Shown in pieces: positions 52,068 through 63,594 of a stretch of 64,000 nt of DNA (position 1 is the stretch's first letter; each line of letters begins with the position of its first letter). Position numbers and translations under genes: made by a program. The stretch covers positions 17,406,501 to 17,470,500 of the forward strand of contig CM076959.1 of assembly GCA_039566865.1 (NCBI GenBank). The letters are read 5' to 3'. The notes beneath the pieces are model-generated. The model did no database searches. It had not been told where the DNA came from and worked only from the letters and a program-made list of their open reading frames with translations. This stretch comes from Aurelia coerulea (taxonomy: Eukaryota > Cnidaria > Scyphozoa > Semaeostomeae > Ulmaridae).

Positions 52068-54170
52068 AAAAGTTTGCGAGCAGAAACACCACAGCACGAC
52101 GAAGAAACAACAGCAAATGTGTGTGAATTTAATTACCAATATTTCGTCCTGCCATGTTGGACTTCTTCAGGGCTGTTATGCGGCAGTTACATTCAGGATT
52201 TTAAAATAAGTACCAATATTTTGGTTTTATAAAAGCTTGGACAAAATACTGTATTGCACCACGGAATGTAGCATTTTGCAAGATACAGCATTTCCATCAA
52301 AAAACCAAACATTTCAAATCACAAAATTCAAACAAGAACGACTGAAGGTACATTAGCTAGTAAGAAAACGCATTGATGCTTTGCATAAGATAAGGTAATA
52401 TCAGCACGAAGGATAAACACTCCTCACTCATAGCTATATTCAGACTTCCCATGCCAATTTCAACACATTTGTAGGTTTAAATAAAAAAAAACTTGGCAAA
52501 ACATATAACTAGAAACTTGACAAAGAGAGGTTGGCGACAAAAAAATACTAAGATATATTTAACACACTAAGGCCTTTCGGACTTGTGTCTTCATCAGAGT
52601 GTGATTTTGAAATCAATGATGAAAAAACTAAGCTAAAGATATATATTAGTACAAACAGAACAGCAAAGTAGAGAAATCAGGTTTAGAGCCTCATTGCACA
52701 TGAACAGACCAAGCAAAGTTCTTTTGGAGGTAAAGTAGAAGGCAGATAAAAGCACAGCATATAGTGTTTTCACTAAATCAATGAACATGATATAGTGTTT
52801 GGCATGAGTTGGAAGGGAGCATCGAGCATCTTCAGCATAAAATTGACATTGACTTTCCCATAGAAAGCTGCAAAGTCTGGAATGATACAAATCCTATTTC
52901 ACAAGCAATCATCATTCATCAGGTAGTGCAAGTTTGATATATGAAGTGTATCCTTTTATTGTATTACTCCGGTCTCTATCGTACAATGTAGCTTCGATCC
53001 TAGTACAATCCAAACAAAACCAGCAGATATTCACTACGAAATTCAGCAACAGCGAGCTTGCGTATTTACATATATACAAGTCTGTCAAAAAGGTAGTAGC
53101 ATGTCTCTTTATCAAACCTCAACTAAATAAAACCGAACGATCAGTAGCTAACCTCACACCCAGCATAATCTGGCCTAATTCTGATTAGCTCTGCACAACA
53201 AAACATCCGTATCTCAACATGTTCACTCAACAACTGCTATGTCTCCTACAGTCACGTGATCAACAATACTGTCCAATCAAATACTAACCTGAAAATATGG
53301 TCCAATCAAAATGCTTAACAAACAACATCAATGTAAAACCTAACACTTTAGGCAACATACACCTAAAAACACAACACTTTCGTGGCAATAATACCCAAAT
53401 ACTCTGATCTCTGCACACTTCACCAAGTAGTTCTCAGATAAACTACTATCAATTTCATTTGGCGTCTCTTTCTGCCTTCTGTGCGGCGATCTTAATTAGG
53501 TTCCAGTTCATATGAGAAGAACCTGATTAATATTACAAATACATGAATCACCAAGCAATTTCAGAATGTACATGAAAGCGTTTTTCAGTTGAGGAAATAT
53601 CAAATTTTGGTTTGCTATAACCACAGAACATTTCTACTCCACCACTAGCGGGAAAAACTTGGCAGAAAAGGCGTTCCAAGCATAATTCTCTAGCTCTCTG
53701 CAAGCCCCAAAGTCTGGGTCATGGAAATGAAGCTTGATAGAATTCATCGGCATTTATCTATGAAAGAGGATATGATAAAACGGACATATTTTTGGAAAAA
53801 CAAATTATGACCACGAATATTTGTTTTAGACATTTTTGGTTATGGTCCACGCAAGTTTCTCTATCTTTGGCTTGTCGGAATGTTTACATCGGTAACAATT
53901 ACTTGATTTTAATCTTTAATTTATTACGTTTTGATTATTACTGGCGAGAGTGATTTTGGCATTAATTTTTGGTGTGGTTTATGGGTTCACATAGAGCAGT
54001 ACAACGATGCCCTTAGGCAAAAGATTTTATCCTACTTGCTCAACAGGAATATCAGGACCAGGGACTGTAGGGACATTGCAGGCCTCTATGCACACAACTT
54101 TCAAAAGGCCAAACATGTTTTGGGTCTTTCGTTTTAGCCTCATATAAACGAACGAACAATTTGGAGCATT
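52068..54170. other. Gene-poor region
   Basis: Short open frames only. A minus-strand hammerhead-like core (CTGATGA, GAC/GTC stem, GAAA) lies near 52,567-52,600. Confidence 0.4.
52565..52605 (-). ncRNA. Hammerhead-ribozyme-like core
   Basis: On the minus strand CTGATGA is followed by aGAC-acaa-GTCc and GAAA. This repeats the motif order seen in the PLE arm and may mark a decayed PLE terminal repeat. No polymerase sequence was found nearby. Confidence 0.3.
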
Positions 54171-54177
54171 TGTAGCA

Positions 54178-54790
54178 CTAACTGAAGCCAGGAGTCCACC
54201 CTTCAACTATCCTCTAAAAACTTGCCTTGGAAGTTTAACTCGTGCAGCAGCCTGTCAAAGGAAAGGCTGACTACTTGAAGCCTAACGAGATGCTCTACAA
54301 TTTGAAACATCCCAGCAAAACTGCAAGAGAAACCACTTTCAATGTTTAATGTGGTAAAAGGGCCTTATGAAATACGTAAGCAAAGAGACATTCAGATCTC
54401 TTTAAGAGCAATTGAGGAATACGGAACAACTTCAACAATAGGGATGCTTGCAACAATCTCTCAACAGGGTAAATGCCACCTAGACCATAATATATTCAAT
54501 CACACCATCACACCTTTTCATCAACAAAAGATTTGACGATGTAGCACTTGATGAAGCGGGAGTCCGTCCTTGAAATGTCCTAGCAAGGCTTGCCTTGGAA
54601 GCTTACATTTATGTAGCACTGTGTCAAAGGAAAGGTTGGCTGCCTCAAGCTTAAAGCGACGGTCTTCCACTCTTAAATCTTATTTGAAACATCCCCGCAA
54701 AAATGCAAGAGAACCCACTTTCATTGATTAATGTGGTGGGAGGGCCTAATGAAATACGTAAGCAAAGAGGCATTCAGATCTCGTTAGCAG
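54178..54790 (+). repeat. Tandem duplication, about 375-bp unit
   Basis: Shared pieces in order are aacttgcc/gcttgccttgg, tgtcaaaggaaagg, gaaacatccc.gcaaaa and tgaaatacgtaagcaaagag, first near 54,220-54,395 and again near 54,585-54,775. A third partial copy near 55,780-55,900 (aacaatctctyaacaagg) lies beyond the next element. Confidence 0.75.
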
Positions 54791-54948
54791 CAATAAAAAT
54801 TTTCGCATTCTGAAAAAAGATGGATCGAACGATATTTGTGTACATTGTAAAGAATTGTCCAATGTGCACCACTTGTGCACCACTTCAACCTACGGTGCCC
54901 CATAGCGGCCAATGAAAGTTCTCATAAAAAATTCGCCCTCTCATTCCT

Positions 54949-55094
54949 ATTGCGCAATAAGCACCTTCTTATTGCGCAATAAACACCTTCCTATTGCGCA
55001 ATAGAGCACCTTTTTATTGCGCAATAGAACAGATTCCTATTGCGCAATAGAAGTGATTCCTATTGCGCAATAGATCGAATTCTTATTGCGCAAT
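54949..55094. promoter_or_regulatory. Left array of seven C/EBP-type palindromes
   Basis: Exact ATTGCGCAAT starts at 54,949, 54,971, 54,993, 55,016, 55,039, 55,062 and 55,085. Spacing is 22, 22, 23, 23, 23 and 23 bp, about two DNA turns, so all sites face nearly the same side of the helix. The 10-mer equals the palindromic consensus of C/EBP-class bZIP factors. Binding here is inference. Confidence 0.6.
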
Positions 55095-55505
55095 AGAAAG
55101 AATTTCCAAACAGTTGGCTTCAGTCCCCAAATATCTTAGAAACGAAGCTTCACTCACACCATTAACATAAATTTTCGGATTCTACGCCAAAATCTGACCC
55201 AGCTAAATTTTGGTAATGAATTATCTCATTTGTTGATCACACAAAGTATAATGTGTACGTTTTCCCAAAGAACGGCCTCAGCCTCCCCCAATATCTTTGA
55301 AACGCAGTGTTGCCCGCCCGCCCGATCAACATACATTTTCGGATTGAAAAATGGGTATGAAAATCAACCAGAAAATCCTTAAATATGGGTCTTCCCTAAA
55401 AAGACGGGCAGCACCTCCCCGTCATCCCAAGACTCCAGTTACCTCCCAGGGGTGTGGCTGTGCATACAAACATGCAGAAAAGAGCACGTGTCATGGGTAC
55501 ATGTT

Positions 55506-55662
55506 ATTGCGAAATAGAAATATTGACAATAGGAATCAGTTCTATTGCGCAATAGGAATCTGTTCTATTGCGCAATATCTGTTCTATTGCGCAATAGGAA
55601 TCTGTTCTATTGCGCAATAGGAAGGTGTTCATTGCGCAATAAGAAGGTACTTATTGCGCAAT
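55506..55662. promoter_or_regulatory. Right array of six exact and two decayed C/EBP-type palindromes
   Basis: Exact ATTGCGCAAT starts at 55,544, 55,567, 55,586, 55,609, 55,631 and 55,653. Decayed forms lie at 55,506 (attgcgaaat) and 55,522 (attgacaat). The arm is the inverted counterpart of the left array, although the linkers (ggaatctgttct) have homogenised separately. Confidence 0.6.
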
Positions 55663-55979
55663 AGGAATGAGGGCAAAATTTTTTTGTGAATTTTCATTGG
55701 CCGCTATGGGGCACCGTATCAACCAGAGTCTTTTGCAGAATAACCAAGAGGTCTTTTGAGGTATGCAGAAGCACGTCAGCAGTAGGTGTATTTGAAACAA
55801 TCTCTTAACAAGGTGCATGCCACCAATACCATGATACGCCTAAATCACACAGTCACACTTTGGCATAAACAATAGCCTTAGCCATGAATTACAATGTCGC
55901 ACTTGATGTGTAAACCAGAGAGTTGTCCATTTTTTATTCTAATGAATTGATTGTTAACCAATCATTAAGTGACACAAAT

Positions 55980-56730
55980 CACTAAGGCTCTTGAAAACTA
56001 AAATGTCAATTGATTTTGTGTGCCTGTGTGGATTGGAGCACTTACACGTGCACTTTTGCAATGCGTACAGCAATTGAGGATCCTTTCGTTCGGGGGTATG
56101 CAATGGAATTGGTTGGCTTTCGTTTGGTACCAACTTTTGAAAACAATTTACCAAGCCTTCCCAAACTGGTTTTTGAGAACTGAACTACCGAACTACTGGG
56201 CATCCCATCAAAAAAGTTCTCCTGTTTGAAAACTCACAAACATTTGATTAGATGGCCGATCTTCAAATTTCTTTTTTGACAAGCAGATTAAAGGCCAATC
56301 TTTTGATCGCATTTAAAATTTGCAAATTTAGCTCTTTCTTGATTTCTTGGGCTGCCTGGTTTTCGAGACATAGTTGAGAAAAACTTTTAGCTTGATTCTT
56401 TACGCTTTTCTGTAGCAACAGTGGATGGGGTAGATCGTTCCTTACAGCTTCATATTCTCAAACTATCGAGCTATCGAGATATTGAACTCATAGATAGAGA
56501 TGTAGAACTATTGGTTCGAACTTCCCAGCACTCTTGTGAGAGCGGTGGATAGAGAGCGTCCTTCCTTGTAGCTTGCCTGTCGAACTTTTGAACAATTAAC
56601 ACTTCTCGATATAGAAGTACTGGTTCGAACCCAACACTTGACTTGTCGAAAATCGAGTAATCGTATAGTTGCGCAAAATATCGGAAAATTCGCAAGATTC
56701 TTTGAACTGCTCTGTGAGAGCAGTTGACAC
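55980..56730. other. No gene recognised
   Basis: Short open frames only. A small hairpin aactgctct-gt-gagagcagtt lies at about 56,704, next to the SINE tail. Confidence 0.4.
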
Positions 56731-56736
56731 AGAGAG

Positions 56737-56936
56737 AAGGTGAAGGTGAAGGTGAAGTTGCGTTTTTCAGCGCCAAACGCTGGGATCGCAGAAATAGAGC
56801 AGACCTAATCGAGTCCGCGACCCCTTGTCATGACGCTCAAGTGGTGGGGTCCTACCGGGTATCGAGCCCACTCCGCCTGACTGTTCTGGCTGCAAAGTCA
56901 GAGGATTGCACCGCTGCGCCACAACACCTTCAAGGT
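56737..56936 (-). mobile_element. tRNA-derived SINE, minus-strand copy
   Basis: The tail gaaggtgaaggtgaagg is followed by the conserved body (gcgccaaacgctgggatcgc, cttgtcatgacgctcaagtg), a B-box complement GGTATCGAGCC near 56,858 and the A-box region complement ttgcaccgctgcgccac. This copy keeps a three-unit gaaggt tail. Confidence 0.88.
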
Positions 56937-57884
56937 CTTTTCTTGCTTTTCGAACATCCCATTGTTGTTACTTAGCTAGATCCGGGGCTAGATCACTGGG
57001 AATGTCCTGTTACGACTTATACCTATTAAAAGAGAATCGTTAGTCAAAGGGATCAACAGGGAAGGAGATGGTCAAAGTCGTCATCTGTAGTCAGGCATAG
57101 CAAAAACATGAGAGTAAACAATCGAAAATAATCAACATTAAACTCACGTCGAAAATGCAGCTGACTTTCCAAGCTCTTCACAAGCAAGTGACTATTTTAA
57201 AATCTACCAATCTTCACCTTGACTGTGTACAAATCTTCGATTCTAAAATGTGGATTAAAAGATAGAATTAACATAAATCTTATATTCTGCAAGTCTGGAC
57301 GATAAATTCAACCACTGCTTTCTGTTTGCATTAAGAGCAGATTCTAGTTGCTCGTGGCTCAGGGGGTTGGGTGTTGTCGAATAATAATGATCAGAATTGT
57401 TGTGTTGCACCCTGATTCTTTAACCCTGAAGAAAGGGTTCGAAAACATGAGAAAATAGCATTCTCTTAGGCCCACCAGGTATTCGAAAATTTATGGGCTG
57501 CATCAGTCATGTCTATATGGGTGAAACACACTACTATAATTTGAAAACACTGGTTCTCCAAACAATGAGACAATGACAATAAGACAATAAAAACAATAAG
57601 AGGACCAAACAATAAGACAATAAATAGTGCGTGGCCTTCCTTTTGTTCTGTCTCACCTTATCGCCATAGCTCCGTACATCTACTCGTTTAGCCAGTACAT
57701 GGTTAGCCTGCGTGCAAACTCTTGGACAGGACATTCTGCACGCAGGCTGGTGCATGGTTCGCCTAAGCTCGCGCCTAAGTTTGTAGGATAGCGGAGACAC
57801 TGAGCATATATGCAGAAGTTCAAAACGCAAGGCAACAACTACATTCTAATAGCAGATAATGGCAAAAGGCACACAAGGCACTTC
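56937..57884. other. No gene recognised
   Basis: A short inverted repeat gcctgcgtgca / tgcacgcaggc lies at about 57,706-57,748, resembling MITE ends. An imperfect acaataag repeat runs 57,575-57,628. Confidence 0.45.
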
Positions 57885-58035
57885 TTATGGACAATAGACC
57901 TTTTATAGCTATTACACTTTGTAGAATTTTCGAATGTGCACAATGGTGATAGAAGCTCTAACGCCACTCGATCGAACCACGCGCATAAAAATGTATGAAA
58001 ATAACACTCCATCCAGGCTCTTTTGTAGAATAGCT
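57885..58035. repeat. Dispersed repeat shared with 28,190-28,345
   Basis: Inverted relative to the other copy. Shared pieces include tttcgaatgtgcac, aacgccactc and atacattttt. Confidence 0.65.
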
Positions 58036-58763
58036 AAAGGGTTTATTCCGCAAATAATCGCCTGTGCCAAAAAGAGGCAAAATGCTTTAATAAGCTAAAA
58101 AGAGATTATTTAAAGCACCCACAGATCATCTGATTACCGACCGAAACAATGATACATTTCCCAAAGCATTGATATTACCGACATCGGCTTTATTTGCAAC
58201 ATGATTCCACATTAACTGTAATAAGGCGAATAAGTGTCAAACGACACCCCCTGTAGAGCGTAAGTAAACGTCAGCCTCGCTTTAAATAATTAATACATGA
58301 TCGAGTTCATTCCTTGCAAAAGTACATATTTCATAAAACCAGAATTAGAAAACGCGGTGAGGAACGGTGCAGATTTATCGAGGGTCTTTAATTATTCATA
58401 ACATCGGTTTTATCAAGGAGAATTCGAATTTGCACTCTAAAGGAATACCATCTCACATGGATCTTAAGATTTACATGTTGATTTGGGGAATAAAATTTGT
58501 TTTGAGTATGAGATGATGGTCTTTACCTTAGATAAATACAACTTAATATAACTCTTTTGACATGAGATTATCCGCAAAAAAGCTGATCAAATGTGAAATG
58601 TTCAAATCAAATCAAACGCTGCTTAGAAACGTTAGTTTTATTTAGTCACTCTCAGGGAGCATCCCTGGATGTTAATGTGGAGGCGGGCTGGCGCGGGAGT
58701 GCGGTTGGGCGGGCTGGCTCCCAAAAGCCCCAAAAGGGGTTGAATTCAGGAAGTGCGTTGGTT
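58036..58763. other. No gene recognised
   Basis: AT-rich DNA with a short GC-rich patch at 58,680-58,740 (ggcgggctgg repeats). Confidence 0.4.
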
Positions 58764-58802
58764 CATAGTTAATAGAAAATAGACTATTTTCTATTAACTA
58801 TG
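58764..58802. repeat. 39-bp palindrome (19-bp arms, 1-base loop)
   Basis: catagttaatagaaaatag, then a, then the exact reverse complement ctattttctattaactatg. It lies next to a short minus-strand frame (58,983-58,798) whose stop codon is in the palindrome. Confidence 0.93.
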
Positions 58803-59181
58803 GTTGGTTCTGCTCCGTGAAATGCTCTTTCTTGACCTCAGGATCTCTAAGAGGGTGTTTTTCATTGGCACCAATTCTGAAAACGGTACTCATGCTCCAA
58901 AAGGCAGAAAGCTTTGCTGACTTTAGCGAATTCTCGTTTTCATTGGCGGATCGCAAAGGTGAATCCAAAGCCTGCTGTTTCAAAAAATTTTGTGCTTGAT
59001 TGGGAATTATATTTCCGTCTCTGCGAAGTCTACATTTATCCGAATTTGGTAGGTTGGGGTAGTTTAGAATTACAAAACAAACGCACCTTAAAATTGGTAG
59101 AAATGCTTAAAATTAGTAGAAATGCTTATTCTATTGGGGTTCTATTGCAAGCTGACATTTTCAAATCCATAATATTGCGAA

Positions 59182-59358
59182 CTATGAACCCTGACCTGAC
59201 AGCACAGGCGCAGTGTTTCTGAGTGGTGGAGACTCTGGAGGGGGAAGAGTAGCAGCGGCAGTTGTTGTCGGTGGTGTTCTCTTGGCAGGGGGCTTCTGGT
59301 GTTTAGCATTATCGCCTGTGCTAGCCTGACTTTCAGTGTGAAACAGATCCTGGTACAT
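59182..59358 (-). CDS. Short Pro/Thr-rich frame, possible exon or retroelement remnant
   Basis: Fifty-eight codons from MYQDLFHTESQASTGDNAKH through PPAKRTPPTTTAAATLPPP to GQGS and TAG. The low-complexity Pro/Thr composition and adjacent LINE-type 3' tail at 59,380-59,560 suggest a retroelement fragment. No domain is recognisable. Confidence 0.25.
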   Translation of the reverse strand: MYQDLFHTESQASTGDNAKHQKPPAKRTPPTTTAAATLPPPESPPLRNTAPVLSGQGS

Positions 59359-59379
59359 ATCCGTATTTAATCGTTTATA

Positions 59380-59560
59380 TGTGGCTCCTATTAATTGTAT
59401 ATCTAATAGTAATTTAGTTGCATGAGTTTTTTATGGAATGGCCAGGGAGTTGTGATTGTCTTTTGCTCCCCCTGGCATCGTCCTCGTAGTATTGTACAGT
59501 AGCTCATATGAAGTGTTTTTGGTACGATAATTCGAAAAAAGAAAAGGCCATGATATCAGC
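59380..59560 (+). mobile_element. LINE-type 3' end fragment
   Basis: ttgtgattgtcttttgctcc, then cctggcatcgtcctcgtagt and attgtacagtag, match the retroposon at 13,665-13,947. No tail or duplication was resolved. Confidence 0.55.
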
Positions 59561-60578
59561 GTCGATCGTCGGTCCCCGAAGATGCTTGCGGTGACGAATA
59601 AATGAATATCATTTTTCTCGAAAAATTGTCTCTTGCTTCACTAAATTCTTATTTCTTATTTTATAATATTTATACAGGGTAAAACATTCAGTTATACTGT
59701 TTTACAATGTACCCTGTTAAAAAACTTACAAACGAAAAAAACTATCTAAATTTACACGTAAATCTAAAATAAAACTACAATCAATTTGATCTATACAGCT
59801 ATTAGCAAAGTGTATAAAAATTGTAGATATGATCATGCATATGCTAGATATGATATGAGAGAGAATTAGCTAAATGCAAGGTTTGCTATGTTTTTTTGAA
59901 AGTTTTCAATGTCGGGGACAATTTTGATTCTAGGCTGAGACAATTCCACATTGTTGCGCCTTTATATGAGAAGCATTTTTGGCCATTTGCAGATTTTCGC
60001 ATGGGAATTTCTAATTTCTAAATGATATATAGAACCAGCAAGTAGTGACACGTTCCACACCTATCAACTAAAATCTATATACCTAAGGATTTTCCCAGCC
60101 TAACACGCTTCTTAAAGCCCTTAATAAGAAGACTTAAACAAAGTAAGGGTCACTCTCACATGCTCTTTAAAGGCTGCTTTTATCTGTGTCTTATCCACAG
60201 CGACTTTGCTATTACTGTCGCTTTGGTTTTGGTTATCTATAAAACCAAGAACAGAACGATGGAACAGGACAGGATGAAATGCTAATGAGCAAATGGAACA
60301 ATGGGGCAGCATGCAACGGTGAATTATTCTAGAATTGTGTCCATTGTAACTTGAATTTTCACTCGATGTGGAAGAAGCGATCTGAAAACAAAACACTGGC
60401 CTAGCTCCACAGACTTTTAGATGATCTAAAAGTCCTTTTGCACTGCATTATAGGACAGCAACAGTGTGCAAGACCCGGTGGTTAGCAGGTCTATTTACCC
60501 AATGATTTAGGGATGACATCAAGCCAATAGCGATGTACGCATATGTACCGTCTGAATTTCAGAAATCACTGTGATTGC
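59561..60578. other. No gene recognised
   Basis: AT-rich. gaacagaacgatggaacagg at 60,248 is the complement of a motif in the duplication at 60,579-60,853. Confidence 0.45.
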
Positions 60579-60853
60579 TCAATACTTATTAAGATTTGAG
60601 GTACAAGGTATCTGTTTGTTTTGAGAGGAACAAATACTCCGTTTTATTCATAGTCCTGTTCCACCATGCATTCTGTTCCATTCCATCGTTCTGCTCTGTA
60701 GTTCCATCGTTCCATATTGCTCAATACTTATTACGATTTCAGGTACAAGGTATCTGTTTGTTTTGAAAGGAAGAAATATTCCGTTTTATTCATAGTCCTG
60801 TTCCACCATTCTGTTCCATTCCATCGTTCTGTTCTGTAGTTCCATCGTTCCAT
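60579..60853 (+). repeat. Tandem duplication, about 138-bp unit
   Basis: Two copies of ttgctcaatacttatta, ggtacaaggtatctgtttgt, ccgttttattcatagtcctg and ttccatcgttctg, nearly identical. Confidence 0.92.
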
Positions 60854-61178
60854 TTTGCTCCTATTTTAAGATAGCCATATTCCCTTTTCTGCATCAATTA
60901 ACAAAGTAATTCTCGTATCATCTTTTTAATACATTCGTAAATATTTTGGCAAGATGTTTACATTTCTAATACCCCTGGATTTACCATGCAATCTTTGAAG
61001 AATAGTATTTCATTGTTGATTGGGAGAATCATAGCAAACAAAATATCTGAGACATATCAGAAGATAGCGACGTTATTTGCTAAAATGTGCCTACAGCAAT
61101 GAAATATTGACGCTCGTTCATTAATGAGATATTGAAATAGAATTAAGAAAGTTGCGAAACAGAGACATTTTCTAAAAG
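60854..61178. other. No gene recognised
   Basis: AT-rich spacer. Confidence 0.4.
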
Positions 61179-61182
61179 TTAA

Positions 61183-61612
61183 AGGACAAGTCCGGGGTTG
61201 GAATAATTGTTCCTAAAATGAAAGATCACAATGTTGTGAATGTTGTGTAGTATTTTTTTCCAACCTTCTCTGTCTTTTCTCTGCGAAATTGTGTATTTAA
61301 ATCTGTGAAATGAGCGAAATGACGTCATTATTCATGACATGGTTTCACCCATTTCGCCTTCGACCTGAACGAGGCTGTTTTCTTATAGAACTCTCAAGTA
61401 ATTTTCGACGTCACAATCGAACCTCCAAACCAAGGCTAGCCATTTTATCGCGTATTCAAAATGGCGACGACATTGGGCCTAACTTACGAAAAATGTCGTA
61501 CGAATCTACAACAGAAAAAGACATCAAAACCCGGAAAAAAGCTACAAGCAATGCTTGGCAGTTGGTAAGGTTGCTTTTTGACATTAATTGTAGAAACCCG
61601 CGGACTTGTTCT
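61183..61612. mobile_element. 430-bp MITE with TTAA target site
   Basis: Termini AGGACAAGTCCGGGGTT and its near complement AACCCGCGGACTTGTTCT (one gap) are flanked by TTAA (61,179-61,182; 61,613-61,616). The interior holds an exact TGACGTCA near 61,320. A short plus-strand frame crosses it but shows no domain. Confidence 0.8.
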
Positions 61613-61844
61613 TTAAGTTTTCACAGAAAAATACAACTAACTCCGTCCCCATGGCCTTCCATGCAAATAATAGTGTAACTAACTTGTTCAGCGTTCCCAC
61701 GGGCAACGTGAAGTTCAAATGTTGTCCTACACTAGGCCTTCCTTAGTTTTTGTCCATTATGGCCTAATGGGTTTCCATCCTGGAGGAGCATTTTAAAAAT
61801 AGGCCAATGAGGTGACGGCGGGCTAGCTGCATCGCTAGGTAGGC

Positions 61845-62367
61845 CAGTAGGTTCCAAATCTTTAACTTGGCGAAAAAGGTGGGTGTAAAATTCAATGACC
61901 TATTTCTTTTGATTGAATGGCTTGAAAGGAACTTTAGATACTTATCTATAATTCTAGCGTTGGACTGTCCAGAAATTTAGAATATTTTTCAAAATTACAG
62001 CGTATTCTAAATTTCAACTCATTTGAGGGTGTGACGTCATCAAATTACTAAATCATAAACTAGATAATTGACAGACTTTTGCTTGATACCATATTGTGGG
62101 CATTCATAAGCTATGGTTTTCTTCGAAATTACTTCATGTTGCGTCAAACGGTTTAGAAATTACGATGGTTTTAAGTTTTTTTGAAAATTTTTCTTGAATT
62201 CCTGAAAAAGAGGAAAAACACTCCAACTCTGAAGATATTAAAGATTTCAGAAAAGTCCAACGGTAGAATTATAGAGAAATAGCAAAAGTTTCTTTGAAGT
62301 CATTCAGTACAAAGAAATAAGTCACTCAATTTTACACCAGGCTTTTTAAAGATTTGGAACCTATGCT
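61845..62367. mobile_element. hAT-like MITE copy 4 (CRE-bearing family)
   Basis: Ends cagtaggttccaaatc and gatttggaacctatgct are flanked by aggtaggc (61,837-61,844; 62,368-62,375). TGACGTCA is intact at 62,032-62,039, in opposite orientation relative to the 51,534 copy. 523 bp. Confidence 0.88.
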
Positions 62368-62375
62368 AGGTAGGC

Positions 62376-63594
62376 CTAGGGTAGGCCAACATTTGATCTT
62401 CACGTTGCCCGTGGCCTTCTAAGATGAGGAGAAGTCATGTGGAACTATCGATATTTGGCAATTCCTACAAGGTGTCCCTTCGCCAAACACCCAGCAGTAA
62501 GGTACATCAGATAAAGCTGTGGCAACTGCAACATATATAACCTGCAAACCCTGAATAACCGAACGTATCTTGCGGATTCTATATCTATTTGTCTTCCAGC
62601 GGCAAAAAACCGAGGCTCTGATTGTTTATCTTGTAAAGCCTCGCTTGTAATCAGTGTCAAATTGAGGTTGCCTTAGAGAAATCCTTAGCATAACAAGCGT
62701 GACCTCACGGTAACAGTGTCAAATTGATACGTTAGTATAATGATTCAGGTTTATAATTTTAGCAATATGTTTCCCATCTTCAATAGGGACATAGCTAGCA
62801 TTCTGAGATTAGATAACTAGCACAGGAGGAGTGTAAGTCTTTATTGTACTACGCAGCTTCCTCATGCTAAGATAACAGCCTGGTTCCCAGTTTTCGATGT
62901 TGCGGAGGAGACCAAGTGCACATTTTTTGTTAAGTAAAGGCTTGACAGTCACCTTAATCGAAATGACGTTAGAAAACCAGGCAGCCTAGAGATTAAAAAT
63001 AGTTAAAGAAAAAAGAGGACTGGCAGTTCCACACCAGACCGTCTAAATTTCCAAAAAATCATCTTTTCGAAGGATAATTGCCTGTTGCAATTTAACGAAA
63101 GGTTTCGAGCCACTGAACAAAACTTTGAACAGCATTTAAAAACTAGTCTCCGTTGATTTCAATCCTATTGGCTAATTTCAAAACCAGTGCATGTACACTT
63201 CATTGTTCAAGTCAAGATCAAACCCCAAGGGGATCATCGTTTTTTAATAATTTACTAATCAAGGCAAAATAAATCCAGTAGGAGATCTAGGATGGCCTAA
63301 TTTCAGATTTTGGGATCCCTCAAGACAGCTACACAGCACTAACTAAGCTGCTTCGTGGATCTAATGATATCAGTTACGAGAGATCAGTTACGAAAGATCG
63401 GTTTCGACCTGGGCAAAAGGCGACTTGTGTGAGGTGAAATAGATAACTTAAATCACCTTTCGACCAATTTTTATCCTCAAGTAGCCACTTGTGGAAATTA
63501 GAGTCAATTTTGGATCTCAAAGAGATGTTTGCTTGTCGTTAGAATGATATCTCTATTCTGGGTTACAGGGTTTACCCTTGGTGAGAGAGAGCAT
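62376..63594. other. No gene recognised
   Basis: Short open frames only; cagttacga-agatc is duplicated near 63,370-63,400. Confidence 0.4.

Larger units (their letters stand above)
54891..55718. mobile_element. 828-bp inverted-repeat element carrying arrays of the ATTGCGCAAT palindrome
   Basis: The terminal repeats begin TACGGTGCCCCATAGCGGCC and are flanked by tcaacc at 54,885-54,890 and 55,719-55,724. Each arm then carries a regular array of the 10-bp palindrome ATTGCGCAAT, usually within tATTGCGCAATa. There are seven exact copies on the left (54,949-55,094) and six exact plus two decayed on the right (55,506-55,662). The centre has two diverged direct repeats (cccaatatctt.gaaacg, attttcggatt). 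No transposase was found. Superfamily unknown. Confidence 0.88.

Noticed and set aside
55351..55620. 89-codon plus-strand frame ending in repeated FYCAIGICSIAQ
   Set aside because: It is produced by the palindrome array of the inverted-repeat element.
54949..55662. CRISPR-like or bacterial operator array
   Set aside because: The 10-bp palindromes lie inside transposon-like inverted arms with similar, not unique, linkers.
56724..56975. Open frames across the SINE at 56.7 kb, and a possible functional tRNA gene
   Set aside because: A- and B-box-like sequences are present, but the cloverleaf is degraded and the body and tail are those of a dispersed SINE.
61310..61678. 122-codon plus-strand frame
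   Set aside because: It runs through and past the TTAA MITE, shows no domain and has no splice support.
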